From the NCBI GenBank assembly GCA_002293545.1, contig DBDL01000137.1, positions 9,598-25,935 of the forward strand: DNA of 16,338 nucleotides. The letters are read 5' to 3'. Shown here piece after piece: positions 5,678 through 15,252 of the stretch; within the stretch, counting starts at the first letter, position 1; each line of letters starts with the position of its first letter. This DNA is from Lachnoclostridium sp. UBA933 (GTDB taxonomy: Bacteria; Bacillota; Clostridia; Lachnospirales; Lachnospiraceae). The position numbers and the translations under genes are program-made. The notes under the pieces were generated by a model that searched no databases, was not told where the DNA came from, and saw only the letters and a list, made by a program, of their open reading frames with translations.

Positions 5678-6460
5678 TCAGTATCTCTCCACCACTTCAT
5701 TCTTATTTTTATAAATATTATTCCCTATAATATATCCGCGAACCGATGATAACGGATATATGTGTGTCTTTCGTCCGATTACCGTGCCGGGATTCAGGAT
5801 GGCACCGCAGCCGACCTCAACGTAATCCCCCAGAACCGCACCGACCTTTTTCCGTTCTGTTTTCAAAGTCCTGCCGTAACATTTGATTTCCACCAATGAT
5901 TTATCCGACTTTACATTGGAGGTGATCGAACCTGCTCCCATATGTGCTTTATAGCCAAGAACGGAATCCCCGACATAATTATAATGCGGAACCTGTACCT
6001 CATCAAATAATATAACATTTTTCAGCTCGGTAGAATTGCCGACAACCGCTCCTTTTCCGACAATCACATTCCCGCGGATAAATGCACAATGGCGGATCTC
6101 CGCACCCTCGTCAATGATTGCCGGTCCGGTTATATGCGCACTTGGATAGACATTGGCAGATACGGAAATCCATATATTGTCATCCCTCCGGATGTATTCC
6201 GTTTCCGGCAGTTTTTCACCCAATGATATAATAAAGTCTTCGATTTTGTTTAAAACCTCGCAGGGATATACCGTTCCCGTGAAAATATCTTTGGCAATGG
6301 TTTTGTTCAAATCCAATAAGCTGTTTGTTTCCAGCTCTTTTATGATTTCCGGCTTGCTTGTCTTTGTTTCCGGTTCTGATACCTTGTTTGGCTCTCCTGT
6401 CTTTGCGTCTGATTCTGATATCCTATTTGACGCTTCTGTCTTTGTACCTGACTCTCTCAT
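5678..6460 (-). CDS. Left-handed beta-helix (hexapeptide-repeat) protein, GlmU/acyltransferase-like
   Basis: A 260-residue protein. Residues about 102-240 show hexapeptide turns such as AHITGPAIIDEGAEI, RGNVIVGKGAVVGNS, VGCGAILNPGTVIGR, the left-handed beta-helix of sugar-nucleotide acyltransferases. It looks like the isolated C-terminal half of GlmU-type proteins: no nucleotidyltransferase domain (no GxGTRM-type motif) is present, so any uridylyltransferase activity is unlikely. HMGAGSITSNVKSDKS (173-188) resembles the GlmU acetyl-CoA-side loop. Residues 3-41 are a hydrophilic triple 13-residue repeat, an unusual tail for this family. Its ATG overlaps the topB stop by 4 bp, with GGAGGGA inside the topB end, so translation is probably coupled. 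Substrate unknown. Confidence 0.8.
   Translation of the reverse strand: MRESGTKTEASNRISESDAKTGEPNKVSEPETKTSKPEIIKELETNSLLDLNKTIAKDIFTGTVYPCEVLNKIEDFIISLGEKLPETEYIRRDDNIWISVSANVYPSAHITGPAIIDEGAEIRHCAFIRGNVIVGKGAVVGNSTELKNVILFDEVQVPHYNYVGDSVLGYKAHMGAGSITSNVKSDKSLVEIKCYGRTLKTERKKVGAVLGDYVEVGCGAILNPGTVIGRKTHIYPLSSVRGYIIGNNIYKNKNEVVERY
6338..6454 (-). repeat. Three tandem 39-bp repeats inside the hexapeptide-protein gene
   Basis: Codons 3-41 form three in-frame 13-codon units. They start ESGTKT (6454-6416), ESDAKT (6415-6377) and EPETKT (6376-6338), and share the pattern E-S/P-x-T/A-K-T-x-x-P/S-N/E-x-I/V-S/K. The core AAAGACA is identical in all three at the DNA level. The encoded stretch is charged and probably disordered. 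Confidence 0.7.
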
Positions 6461-8541
6461 ACTCCCTCCTTTCCGCTCTGATAATACGGCTCAATTGTTT
6501 TCAAATAATTGCTTAAACGTATTGTTTCATTTTTATTCCGGGATACACTGACCCATTTGCTCACAAACTCCTGTAATTTCTCCATATACTGCTCCTTGCT
6601 GATATTTCCTTCCGCCACACCCTCCAATCCTTTTTCCCAACTGGCGGTCAATGTCGGATCAAGCATGGACGGAATCGAACAATACACGATTCCATATACC
6701 AGCTTTCCTTTCAGTGTCGGTGTAATCACTTGTGTTTTGGGATTCAGTTTCATATATGAAATCTTAAATAGTTTTTCCAGAATTCCCGAACGGGTTGCCG
6801 AGGTGCCGATTCCGCTTCCTTTCATCTGTTCCCTCAATTCTTCGTCCTCGATAAGATGTCCGGCATTTTCCATCGCTAATATCATGGAACCGGAATGATA
6901 CCTTTTGGGAGGGGATGTTTCCCCCTCTTTTGTCATCATGTTTTCTACGGAAAGCTCCATTCCCTTTTTCAGCGACAAAAAATCTATGGTCGCCTGAACT
7001 TCCGCCTCTTTCTCCGCTTCGGATTCCCGTTCCATGTCCTCTTTATTTTTGATATCTGCTTTATGATCCGCCGCAGATTTACTTTGGTCCGTTTCTCTTT
7101 GTTCCTTTTTGCCGAATGAATATTCGGATACCGGCAAGTATCCCTCTACTATAAGTATTTTCTCACTTGCAAAAAAATACTCATTTTTCATTTTTACCGT
7201 AACATTTATTTTTTGGTATTCCGCCGCCGGATAAAAGACGGAAAGGAAACGCCGGACGATGACTTCGTACATCTTCAAGGCGGTCGGCGTCAGCGATTTC
7301 AGCGCACCCAATCCCTGTCCGGTCGGAATAATCGCATAATGGTCGGTAATCTGTTTATCATTCACATAACGCGTTTTTTCCAGACCTTTGTAGTATTCTT
7401 TCTCCAATATTTCTTTTGTAAAATCTGATGTCAAGCCGAATCCGGTTAATCCTCTCAAATTCTTATGTATTTCTTTGGCAACTGCCGCAGACAGCACTCT
7501 GGCGTCGGTTCTCGGATAGGTGACCAGCTTTTTTTCATAAAGCTCCTGAATGATTTTCAACGTTTCCTCCGGGCTGATTTTAAATAACTTGGACGCAAGA
7601 TTCTGTATCTCTGCCAGGTTGAAAAGCAGCGGCGGATTTTTCTTTTCTCTTTTCTTTTGCACACTGTCCACTGTTGCCTTTCGTTCTTCCTCCGGTTTCA
7701 TCAGCATATCAATCAGTGCCAGTGCCGCCGCTTTTTCTTTCAAACCGTTTTCCTTGTATAAAGCGGGTGTACCAAAATACTTTGAGCCCTCTGCGGCTTT
7801 CCACTCCGCCCGGAACCCTTTTTCTTCCCGGCAAAAATCAGCGAGAATACGAAAAAAAGGAGTCTTTACAAAGTCACGGATTTCTCTTTCGCGGGTAACA
7901 ACCATACCGAGAACACAAGTCATCACACGCCCTACCGCAACAGCGGACCACTTTTTATCCTTACTGTGATTTGTCAGCCAGCTTCCGTATTTCAACGTTA
8001 AAACACGGGAGAAATTAATCCCCATCAGGTAATCCTCTTTGGCGCGCAAAAATGCGGAATCCGAAAGGGCATCATACTCGGATATCGGTTTCGCTTCCTT
8101 TATCCCCCGTATGATCTCATCTTCCGTTTGGGAGTCAATCCAGACACGAAGCTTCCGTTTTGCTTCCGGAACCTTTGCCTCCTGATCCACCAAACGGTAT
8201 ATGTACTCTCCCTCGCGCCCGGAGTCGGTGCAAACATAAATCGTTCCGACATCCGAACGGTTTAAAAGCCCGCTTACGATATCGTATTGTTTTTTCACAC
8301 CGGGAATCACTTCATAGATAAAATCCTCCGGCAGAAAAGGAAGTGCCGCCAAAGACCATTTTTTCAGCGCCGGATCATAGCTTTCCGGATAACTCATCGT
8401 TATCAGATGACCGACACACCAAGTAATAATCGTGTTTTCGCCTTCCAGATAACCGTTTTTCTGTTTGGCATTTATTTTCAGAACCTTTGCAAATTCTTTT
8501 GCAACACTCGTTTTTTCCGCAATAAAAAGACTCTTTGACAT
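6457..8541 (-). CDS. topB: DNA topoisomerase III (type IA)
   Basis: A 694-residue type IA topoisomerase that relaxes or decatenates DNA by nicking one strand. The TOPRIM domain starts at MSKSLFIAEKTSVAKEF and carries TDSGREGE (105-112), supplying D106, E110 and E112; the second Asp seen in E. coli TopA is Gly108, as is usual for Firmicute TopB. The active-site tyrosine is Y342 in VTYPRTDAR. KGSGIGTSATRSGILEKL (574-591) is the conserved C-terminal-side motif. A very charged insert (about 478-517, K/E/D-rich) sits before FLSLKKGMEL. There are no C-terminal zinc fingers. The start at 8541 has only a modest AGGTG site upstream. It lies about 37 bp after glyA and overlaps the hexapeptide gene by 4 bp, so it is co-transcribed with purine genes. 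Topoisomerase III is also common on integrative elements, but no element genes are seen here. Confidence 0.95.
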   Translation of the reverse strand: MSKSLFIAEKTSVAKEFAKVLKINAKQKNGYLEGENTIITWCVGHLITMSYPESYDPALKKWSLAALPFLPEDFIYEVIPGVKKQYDIVSGLLNRSDVGTIYVCTDSGREGEYIYRLVDQEAKVPEAKRKLRVWIDSQTEDEIIRGIKEAKPISEYDALSDSAFLRAKEDYLMGINFSRVLTLKYGSWLTNHSKDKKWSAVAVGRVMTCVLGMVVTREREIRDFVKTPFFRILADFCREEKGFRAEWKAAEGSKYFGTPALYKENGLKEKAAALALIDMLMKPEEERKATVDSVQKKREKKNPPLLFNLAEIQNLASKLFKISPEETLKIIQELYEKKLVTYPRTDARVLSAAVAKEIHKNLRGLTGFGLTSDFTKEILEKEYYKGLEKTRYVNDKQITDHYAIIPTGQGLGALKSLTPTALKMYEVIVRRFLSVFYPAAEYQKINVTVKMKNEYFFASEKILIVEGYLPVSEYSFGKKEQRETDQSKSAADHKADIKNKEDMERESEAEKEAEVQATIDFLSLKKGMELSVENMMTKEGETSPPKRYHSGSMILAMENAGHLIEDEELREQMKGSGIGTSATRSGILEKLFKISYMKLNPKTQVITPTLKGKLVYGIVYCSIPSMLDPTLTASWEKGLEGVAEGNISKEQYMEKLQEFVSKWVSVSRNKNETIRLSNYLKTIEPYYQSGKEGV

Positions 8542-8577
8542 AAAACACCTACATTCCTGCGTTTTTTGTTTCGCACC

Positions 8578-9816
8578 CTAATAAAGCGGATACTTGTCCG
8601 TAAGACCTTTTACCAACTCCATTGCTTTCTCTTTGTTTTTACCCGCGTTATCAATCATCAGGGCGATTGCCTCTGCAATCACGTCCATATCTTCCGTATT
8701 CATACCTCTTGTCGTTACTGCCGCCGTACCTAAACGGATACCGCTTGTTACAAACGGTGACTGCGGATCATTGGGAATCGTATTTTTATTTGAGGTGATA
8801 TTTGCCGCATCCAAAAACTTCTCGGCTTCTTTCCCGGTAAGTCCCTTTTTCACCAAGTCCACCAGCATTAAGTGATTATCGGTTCCTCCGGAAACGATAT
8901 CAATTCCCCGGCTCATTAACCCTTCCGACAAAGCCCCGGCATTATCAATGATTTTTTTCCCGTACTCTGTAAAGCCCGGTTCCAGCGCTTCTTTGAAACA
9001 AACTGCCTTTGCCGCAATAACATGCATTAACGGCCCGCCTTGTGTACCCGGAAATACCGATTTATTCAACTTATGCTCCGCCGCAAATTCTTCGGAGGAT
9101 AAGATCAATCCCCCTCTCGGACCCCGAAGTGTTTTATGTGTCGTCGTTGTCGTCACATGTGCATAGGGAATCGGACTTTCATGTACCCCGGCGGCAACCA
9201 GTCCCGCAATATGAGCCATGTCCACCATTAAATAGGCACCTGCGGTATCCGCAATCTCACGGAACCGTTTGAAATCTATCTTTCTTGCATAAGCACTCGC
9301 TCCTGCAATAATCAGCTTCGGCTTTTCGTTTTTAACAATCTGCTCTACTTCGTCATAATCAATATATCCGTTGCCGTCCACCCCATAAGGCACCACATGA
9401 TAGTAACTGCCCGACATATTTACAGGACTGCCGTGCGTCAAATGTCCGCCGTGCGGCAGACCCATGCCGACAATTTTATCTCCCGGTTTTAACAAAGCAA
9501 AGTAAACGGCAAGGTTTGCCTGCGCTCCCGAATGCGGCTGAACGTTGGCATAAGTACAGCCGAAAAGCTTTTTCGCACGGCTGATGGCAAGATTCTCAAT
9601 CACATCCACATATTCACAGCCGCCATAATAACGTTTGCCGGGATAACCCTCCGCATATTTGTTTGTGCAGGTGCTTCCCATCGCTGCCATTACTGCCCTG
9701 CTGACAAAATTTTCAGACGCAATCAGCTCAATATGGCTGTTCTGTCTGTTTGTTTCATCTTTCATTGCCGCTGCCACTTCCGCGTCATAATTCAATACTT
9801 CATCAAAAGAATACAT
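8578..9816 (-). CDS. glyA: Serine hydroxymethyltransferase
   Basis: A 412-residue, full-length PLP enzyme that converts serine and tetrahydrofolate to glycine and 5,10-methylene-tetrahydrofolate in the cytoplasm. The PLP Schiff-base lysine is K228 in [17 protein letters not shown]199 and H202 (VDMAHIAGL) contact the cofactor. The N-terminal SENFVSRAV and YPGKRYYGG are diagnostic. The start has TAGGAGG directly upstream. It lies 20 bp after purD: glycine is the substrate of PurD, and methylene-THF is the precursor of the formyl-THF used by PurN, so the position makes metabolic sense. Confidence 0.97.
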   Translation of the reverse strand: MYSFDEVLNYDAEVAAAMKDETNRQNSHIELIASENFVSRAVMAAMGSTCTNKYAEGYPGKRYYGGCEYVDVIENLAISRAKKLFGCTYANVQPHSGAQANLAVYFALLKPGDKIVGMGLPHGGHLTHGSPVNMSGSYYHVVPYGVDGNGYIDYDEVEQIVKNEKPKLIIAGASAYARKIDFKRFREIADTAGAYLMVDMAHIAGLVAAGVHESPIPYAHVTTTTTHKTLRGPRGGLILSSEEFAAEHKLNKSVFPGTQGGPLMHVIAAKAVCFKEALEPGFTEYGKKIIDNAGALSEGLMSRGIDIVSGGTDNHLMLVDLVKKGLTGKEAEKFLDAANITSNKNTIPNDPQSPFVTSGIRLGTAAVTTRGMNTEDMDVIAEAIALMIDNAGKNKEKAMELVKGLTDKYPLY

Positions 9817-9836
9817 GTTTTCCCTCCTAAATTGGT

Positions 9837-11102
9837 TTACCGTATTGATTTTCCAATATCATTTCTTTTATATTTATTTTCAAACTGTATCCAATCAGTC
9901 GCGGCATACGCATTTTCCCTCGCTTCTTTTAAATCCTTCCCTTTTGCTGTAACGCCCAGCACACGACCGCCGTTTGTTATAATCTCCCCGCCGTCCCGTT
10001 TTGTTCCGGCATGAAAGACATAGTAACCTTCTTTATTTGTAAAGTTTTGCAGACCGGAAATACGCTTTCCCTTTTCGTAGCTTTCCGGATATCCGTCCGA
10101 CGCAAGAACGACGCAAACCGCTGCATTCTGCTCAAACTCCAGCACGGTTTTATCCAAACTGCCGTTAAGACAAGCGTCAATCACATCTATCATATCATTT
10201 TTCATCCGCGGCAAAACTACTTGTGCCTCCGGATCACCGAAACGCGCATTGTATTCCAGCACCTTCGGCCCGTCCTCGGTCAGTATCAATCCGACAAACA
10301 GAATCCCCACAAAATCCCTGCCTTCCGCTTTCATGGCATCCATTGTTCTCCGGTAAATATTTTTCTCACAGAATTCCTGGATTTCCTTTGTATAAAAAGG
10401 GCTGGGGGAAAATGCTCCCATTCCTCCGGTATTTAATCCCTCGTCATTGTCTTTTGCCCGTTTATGGTCCTGTGCGCTCGTCATCGGTAAAATGTGTGTT
10501 CCGTCACAATAACACAATACCGAAACCTCGCGTCCCGTTAAAAATTCTTCTATTACGATATGGCTTCCGGCATCCCCGAATTTATGACCTTGTATCATAT
10601 CTTCGGCTGCCTTTTTGGCTTCTTCCAAGTGATTACAAATCAAAACCCCTTTTCCCAATGCCAATCCGTCTGCTTTTACCACAACCGGCATACGGCATGT
10701 TTCCAAATAGGCAAATGCTTTTTCTACGGAATCAAAGCTTTCATATCCGCCTGTCGGAATATGGTACTTTTTCATTAAGTCCTTGGCAAATATCTTCGAG
10801 CCCTCAATAATGGCGGCATTTTTCCGCGGTCCGAACACACGAAGACCTCTTTTTTCAAATATGTCCGTGATTCCGGCTACTAACGGGTCGTCCTGTCCGA
10901 TAACGGTTAAATCAATACTTTTTTTCTCCGCAAAATCCGCCAGTCGTTCCCCCTCCATTACGTCAATGTCAACCAATTCCGCAAACTGCTCAATCCCCGC
11001 ATTTCCCGGTGCCGCATAAATCTTTGGATTGTGCCTGCTTTTTGCGATACTTGCCGCAATCGCATGTTCTCTTCCTCCGCCTCCTACAATCAGTACGTTC
11101 AT
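9837..11102 (-). CDS. purD: Phosphoribosylamine-glycine ligase (GAR synthetase)
   Basis: A 421-residue ATP-grasp enzyme for step 2 of de novo purine synthesis, joining 5-phosphoribosylamine and glycine with ATP hydrolysis. The N-terminal dinucleotide-like loop is [11 protein letters not shown] (6-16). The ATP-grasp core includes [12 protein letters not shown] (142-153), [12 protein letters not shown] (185-196) and [11 protein letters not shown] (223-233). The metal-binding [12 protein letters not shown] (283-294) is intact. Length is normal. The start has GGAGGGG a few nt upstream. It follows purN by about 50 bp and precedes glyA. Confidence 0.97.
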   Translation of the reverse strand: MNVLIVGGGGREHAIAASIAKSRHNPKIYAAPGNAGIEQFAELVDIDVMEGERLADFAEKKSIDLTVIGQDDPLVAGITDIFEKRGLRVFGPRKNAAIIEGSKIFAKDLMKKYHIPTGGYESFDSVEKAFAYLETCRMPVVVKADGLALGKGVLICNHLEEAKKAAEDMIQGHKFGDAGSHIVIEEFLTGREVSVLCYCDGTHILPMTSAQDHKRAKDNDEGLNTGGMGAFSPSPFYTKEIQEFCEKNIYRRTMDAMKAEGRDFVGILFVGLILTEDGPKVLEYNARFGDPEAQVVLPRMKNDMIDVIDACLNGSLDKTVLEFEQNAAVCVVLASDGYPESYEKGKRISGLQNFTNKEGYYVFHAGTKRDGGEIITNGGRVLGVTAKGKDLKEARENAYAATDWIQFENKYKRNDIGKSIR

Positions 11103-11152
11103 AACCCCTCCGTTTTCTTTTCTTTATTTTCCCGCACATGGCACCCTATGGT

Positions 11153-11797
11153 TTAACCGTGTGCGGCATCTGCATGAGAACGCCGAAATACTTTCCCATC
11201 CTGAATCTTCAGCCGGCTGTTTGCAATATCATCGACCGCCTCCGGCAGCAATATCCACTCTGCTTCCTGCATAACACGCCGCTGTAAGGATTCCGGGGTG
11301 TCCTCCTCTTTCACTTCCACCGCCTTTTGCGAAATAATAGGTCCGGTGTCCGTTCCCTCATCAACAAAATGAACGGTAGCGCCTGTTACTTTATTGCCCC
11401 GCTCCAAAACACATTGATGTATTTTTAATCCATAGTACCCGCCGCCGCAAAAGGACGGGATCAGTGACGGATGAACGTTAATAATCCGTCCCGGATACTC
11501 TGCAACTAATATTTTGGGCAGAATAATCAAATATCCTGCGAGAATAATCAAATCAATCCGGTATTTCTTCACCGTTTCCAATAAAGCATTGTCAAAATCC
11601 GACCGCTCCGCAAAGCTTTTCGGAGAAATCACCTTTGAGGGAATCCCCTCCTTTTCCGCTCTTTCCAGAGCAAAAACATTTTCTTTACTGCTGATTACCA
11701 AATCAATGGAGCTGTTCGTAATGATACCCGAACGGATACCGTCAATCAATGCCTGTAAGTTTGTTCCGCCGCCCGAAACAAATACCGCTGTTTTCAA
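11153..11797 (-). CDS. purN: Phosphoribosylglycinamide formyltransferase
   Basis: A 214-residue enzyme for step 3 of purine synthesis, formylating GAR with 10-formyl-tetrahydrofolate. The phosphate-binding loop VSGGGTNLQAL (7-17) and the catalytic triad N107, H109 (INVHPSLIPSF) and D150 (VDEGTDTGPII) are all present. The folate loop carries CGGGYYGLKIH instead of the PGxxA-type sequence of E. coli PurN, a form common in Clostridia. It lies 39 bp after purM and uses a TAGGAGG site upstream of 11797. Confidence 0.96.
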   Translation of the reverse strand: MKTAVFVSGGGTNLQALIDGIRSGIITNSSIDLVISSKENVFALERAEKEGIPSKVISPKSFAERSDFDNALLETVKKYRIDLIILAGYLIILPKILVAEYPGRIINVHPSLIPSFCGGGYYGLKIHQCVLERGNKVTGATVHFVDEGTDTGPIISQKAVEVKEEDTPESLQRRVMQEAEWILLPEAVDDIANSRLKIQDGKVFRRSHADAAHG

Positions 11798-11836
11798 TAC
11801 TGTTCCTCCTAAAAATAATGCCCGCCGGTAAACTTG

Positions 11837-12862
11837 TTATGAAATCGTAACTCCCTGTTCTCCTGCCGTAATCTCGCCAACGATATAAGGGGTTTCTCCG
11901 GCATCCCGAATCGCTCTCATCGTTTTGTCGGCATCCTCCTGCGTAACCGCTGCCATCATCCCGATTCCCATATTGTATGTACGGAACATTTCTTCTTCCG
12001 ATACCCCGCCGTCCTTGGCAAGCATACCAAAAATCGGAGGGATTACCAGACTGTCTTTGCGAATAATAGCATGTACCCTTTTATTTAACATACGCGGAAT
12101 ATTTTCGTAGAATCCGCCGCCGGTAATATGACTGCATGATTTTATCCGGGCACCGGCATGTTTCACAGAGCGAAGTGCCTTTACATAGATTTTGGTCGGT
12201 TTTAACAATGCATCTCCCAGCGTTGTCCCCAGACTGCTGTAGGAACGCTCCAAGCTTTCCCTTCCCATAGAAAATACTTTCCTGACCAGAGAATAGCCGT
12301 TACTGTGAAGTCCGGAGGATGCCATGCCAATCAATACGTCACCTGCGACCAGTTCTTCTTCGTCCGTCATATCCTTCCGGTCAACAATACCAACCGAAAA
12401 GCCTGCCAAATCATATTCATCCGGCGGATAAAAACCGGGCATCTCCGCTGTTTCGCCGCCGATTAACGCGGCTCCGCACTGTTTGCACCCTTTTGCCACA
12501 CCGCTGACGATAGTCGCAATTTTCTCCGGTTCATTTTTCCCGCATGCAATATAATCCAGAAAGAAAAGCGGCTCGGCTCCCGAACAGGCAATATCATTAA
12601 CGCACATTGCCACACAATCAATCCCTATCGTATCATGCTTGTCCAATATAAAAGCCAGTTTTAATTTGGTTCCCACTCCGTCGGTTCCGGATACCAGCAC
12701 CGGTTCTTCCATTCCGGCAAATTTCTTCAGCGAAAATGCCCCCGAAAAACCACCGACCCCGGACAGTACCTCACCCCGCATCGTTTCAATGATATGCCCT
12801 TTCATAAGGGATACCGCTTTATAACCCGCTTCAATATCCACTCCCGCTTTTTTATAATCCAT
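11837..12862 (-). CDS. purM: Phosphoribosylformylglycinamidine cyclo-ligase (AIR synthetase)
   Basis: A 341-residue enzyme closing the imidazole ring in step 5 of purine synthesis. The PurM-family signatures are SGTDGVGTK (58-66), CVNDIACSGAEPLFFLDY (about 87-104) and GGETAEMPG (135-143). I chose the ATG at 12862 (MDYKKAGVDIEAGYKAV) because it gives the normal family length and the usual N-terminus, with GAGGGA about 9 nt upstream. An upstream ATG at 12916 would add 18 unusual residues and has no ribosome binding site. It follows the Na/phosphate transporter by 54 bp. Confidence 0.95.
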   Translation of the reverse strand: MDYKKAGVDIEAGYKAVSLMKGHIIETMRGEVLSGVGGFSGAFSLKKFAGMEEPVLVSGTDGVGTKLKLAFILDKHDTIGIDCVAMCVNDIACSGAEPLFFLDYIACGKNEPEKIATIVSGVAKGCKQCGAALIGGETAEMPGFYPPDEYDLAGFSVGIVDRKDMTDEEELVAGDVLIGMASSGLHSNGYSLVRKVFSMGRESLERSYSSLGTTLGDALLKPTKIYVKALRSVKHAGARIKSCSHITGGGFYENIPRMLNKRVHAIIRKDSLVIPPIFGMLAKDGGVSEEEMFRTYNMGIGMMAAVTQEDADKTMRAIRDAGETPYIVGEITAGEQGVTIS

Positions 12863-12916
12863 AATCTTTATCCCTCTTTCAAAACCTATGATTTTTATAT
12901 GACTGATATCTGTCAT

Positions 12917-14584
12917 TTACTGCATTTCCGCATTGTCATTTTCAACGATCGCAATATTGTTGTCCTGTAATACCGCCTCGGCAATATTCGTACAATGATC
13001 ACCCATTCGTTCAAGATTATGAATGATCTCGACAAATAACAACGTAGCCTTGGGACTGCACTCATGCTTTTTCAAACGCTTCATATGCTTTTTACGGATA
13101 TCCTTTTCCAGATGATCAATTTCTTTTTCATCCTCCAGAACTTTTTGTGCGATTTCCACATCGCCGTCATTTAAGGCTTTCATGGAATTCATTGTCATTC
13201 TCTCCATTAAGTCAAACGCCGTCCGCAGTTCCTTGTCCGCCGTTTCGGAAAACGGAATCTTCTTTTCGGTCAAGGCAATTGCAAATTCCGAAATATTCTT
13301 ACAATGATCTCCCAACCGCTCAATATCACTTACCACATGCATAAGACCGGCAAGGCGGACGGATTGTTTTTCGGTCAATTCATTTTCGGATAAAATATTG
13401 GATAGATAACGAACGGTTGCCCGTTCAATCATATCTACAATATCTTCAAGCTCCGCTACGGTTTCCGCCTTTTTTATATCACGGTTTACCAAACTGATCT
13501 TTGAATAGGTCATCATTTCCCTCGTAATGTCCACCATGCGTGTCAGCTCTTTCGTCGCCAGATTCATTGCGATAACCGGCTGCCGGATTAATTTATCATC
13601 CAAATAAACAACTCTTTTCGGAGTTGAGCTCTCTTTTCCCGGTATAATCATCTTGACAATCTTGACCATCAGCCATATAAACGGAAGCCATAACAGCATA
13701 TTTAAAAGGTTGAAAATCGTATGGGCATTGGCAATCTGATGACTGATATCGTTCGGCGGAATCAGGGCAACAAGCTTCGCAAACCATGGCACAAAGAACA
13801 TAAATACTACGGTTCCTGCAATGTTGAATGTAGAATGCGCCGCCGCTACTCTTTTCGCCGTAATTCCTCCTCCTATCGACGCCAAGATTGCCGTGATCGT
13901 CGTACCGATGTTGTCGCCGAATAAGATGGGAAGCGCCTGTTGTAAACTCAGCAGTGTTCCGCCTGAATCTGTTGCCGTTGAGGCAAGCTGCTGTAAAATG
14001 GCAATTGTAGCACTGCTGCTTTGCAGTATCAGTGTCATCCCTGTTCCAACAAATACTCCAAGTATGGGAACATCCGCAACGGCGGTAATCCAATTTCTAA
14101 AAAGGTCTGAGTTTCCGAGCGGAATCATAGCCTCACTCATTTTATCCAATCCGACAAAAAGCATACCAAATGCAAGAATTACCTGACCAATATACTTGAC
14201 CTGCTTGTTTTTAATAATAAAAAACAATAAAAACCCGACTGCAACAAACAGCCATGCGTAATCTGATATTTTAAAGGCAACCAACTGCGCCGTGATTGTC
14301 GTACCGATATTGGCTCCGAACACAACACTAATCGCCTGCGGCAGCGTCATCAGCTCCGCACTGATCAACCCAATTACAATAACAGTAGTCGCACTGCTGC
14401 TTTGGATTAAGGCAGTCACGAGTAAGCCTGCCAGCGCCCCCATAATGGGGTTTCCTGTCAGAACTTCTAAAATTGACCGCATTTTTTCTCCCGCCGCTTT
14501 TTGAAGTCCGTCACTCATAAAATTCATACTGAAAATAAAAAGTGCAAGCCCCCCAAACAACATAAAAATCGTCTTCCAATCCAT
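12917..14584 (-). CDS. Na/Pi cotransporter (NptA/PNaS family) with PhoU-like tail
   Basis: A 555-residue membrane protein. The N-terminal half (about 1-320) has multiple hydrophobic segments and the duplicated signature of this family: LIQSSSATT (59-67) with ANIGTTIT (91-98), and LQSSSATI (187-194) with DNIGTTIT (224-231). These form the inverted-repeat sodium/phosphate site. Residues about 340-545 are a helical PhoU-like cytoplasmic domain with two similar halves (IERLGDHCKNISEFA and LERMGDHCTNIAEAV). It probably imports phosphate with sodium; the PhoU-like tail may gate it. The start has TAGGAGG upstream. It heads the purine cluster, immediately downstream of the promoter at 14638-14666. 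Confidence 0.93.
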   Translation of the reverse strand: MDWKTIFMLFGGLALFIFSMNFMSDGLQKAAGEKMRSILEVLTGNPIMGALAGLLVTALIQSSSATTVIVIGLISAELMTLPQAISVVFGANIGTTITAQLVAFKISDYAWLFVAVGFLLFFIIKNKQVKYIGQVILAFGMLFVGLDKMSEAMIPLGNSDLFRNWITAVADVPILGVFVGTGMTLILQSSSATIAILQQLASTATDSGGTLLSLQQALPILFGDNIGTTITAILASIGGGITAKRVAAAHSTFNIAGTVVFMFFVPWFAKLVALIPPNDISHQIANAHTIFNLLNMLLWLPFIWLMVKIVKMIIPGKESSTPKRVVYLDDKLIRQPVIAMNLATKELTRMVDITREMMTYSKISLVNRDIKKAETVAELEDIVDMIERATVRYLSNILSENELTEKQSVRLAGLMHVVSDIERLGDHCKNISEFAIALTEKKIPFSETADKELRTAFDLMERMTMNSMKALNDGDVEIAQKVLEDEKEIDHLEKDIRKKHMKRLKKHECSPKATLLFVEIIHNLERMGDHCTNIAEAVLQDNNIAIVENDNAEMQ

Positions 14585-14637
14585 GGTTTCCTCCTAAGTC
14601 AACATCCGTAAAATGATATGGTAATTCACCAATTCCT

Positions 14638-14666
14638 ATTCTAGCATTAATTTATTATTATGCCAA
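14638..14666 (-). promoter_or_regulatory. Promoter of the Na/Pi-pur-glyA-topB cluster
   Basis: On the minus strand TTGGCA (14666-14661) is followed after 17 bp by TAGAAT (14643-14638), each a 5-of-6 consensus match. The predicted start is about 50 nt before the transporter ATG. No purine riboswitch or clear operator dyad was recognised in the short leader. Confidence 0.7.
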
Positions 14667-14701
14667 CTTGTATTTTCTTGAATAAATGACAGCAAAAGCT
14701 C

Positions 14702-15238
14702 TTAACCGTTTACTGCCTTTATGCCTGCTTCAATTGCCTGTTCGTTTATCTCGACCAATTCCGGCTTTTTATCTCCGAACTTATATTTCAAAGATTCATG
14801 CAATGCCGAAATGCGTACGCATTTTAACACTTCATTTAAACTGCCCAATACAATCATATTGGCGGTTTTTGGGTTTTTAAGCTCCGCCGCCAGACTTGTA
14901 TAATCAATGCCGATGTATTTTATTCCCGGTTTCTTCTCTTTCACGGTAACCAATGCACTGTGATACAAAACCGTTCCGCCCTCTTTTACCGAATCATGAT
15001 ATTTTTCAAATGCCGGCTGGCTGACTGCAATTACAGCGTCTGCAAATTGTACGACCGGGCTTCCCACCGGATTTTCCGATATCACTACAGAACAGGAAGC
15101 TGCGCCGCCGCGCATCTCCGGTCCGTATGACGGAAGCCATGTCACATAATATCCGTCTTTCATTGCCGCATAAGCAAGCATTTGCCCGCATAACAACATA
15201 CCTTGTCCGCCGTAGCCCGCTAAAATTATTTTATTCAT
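14702..15238 (-). CDS. 2-oxoacid:ferredoxin oxidoreductase, gamma subunit
   Basis: A 178-residue protein with the family start NKIILAGYGGQGML (2-15) and SYGPEMRGGAASC (37-49), the gamma domain of 2-ketoisovalerate/2-oxoglutarate-type ferredoxin oxidoreductases. With the alpha and beta subunits it oxidatively decarboxylates branched 2-oxoacids to acyl-CoA and reduces ferredoxin in anaerobes. The ATG at 15238 is chosen for its AGGAG site at 15248-15244 and family-typical N-terminus. A longer frame from 15328 would run through the hairpin repeats and is rejected. No convincing terminator follows. Confidence 0.9.
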   Translation of the reverse strand: MNKIILAGYGGQGMLLCGQMLAYAAMKDGYYVTWLPSYGPEMRGGAASCSVVISENPVGSPVVQFADAVIAVSQPAFEKYHDSVKEGGTVLYHSALVTVKEKKPGIKYIGIDYTSLAAELKNPKTANMIVLGSLNEVLKCVRISALHESLKYKFGDKKPELVEINEQAIEAGIKAVNG

Positions 15239-15252
15239 GCTATCTCCTATCC

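Noticed and set aside
8206..8229. Second TOPRIM aspartate of topoisomerase III replaced by Gly (TDSGREGE)
   Set aside because: Gly at this position (TDAGREGE or TDSGREGE) is, from general knowledge, common in Firmicute topoisomerase III, so it is not a sign of an inactive enzyme.
12863..12916. 18-residue N-terminal extension of PurM from the ATG at 12916
   Set aside because: It has no ribosome binding site, and PurM homologues begin at the MDYKKAG-type start. The ATG at 12862 has a GAGGGA site and gives normal length.
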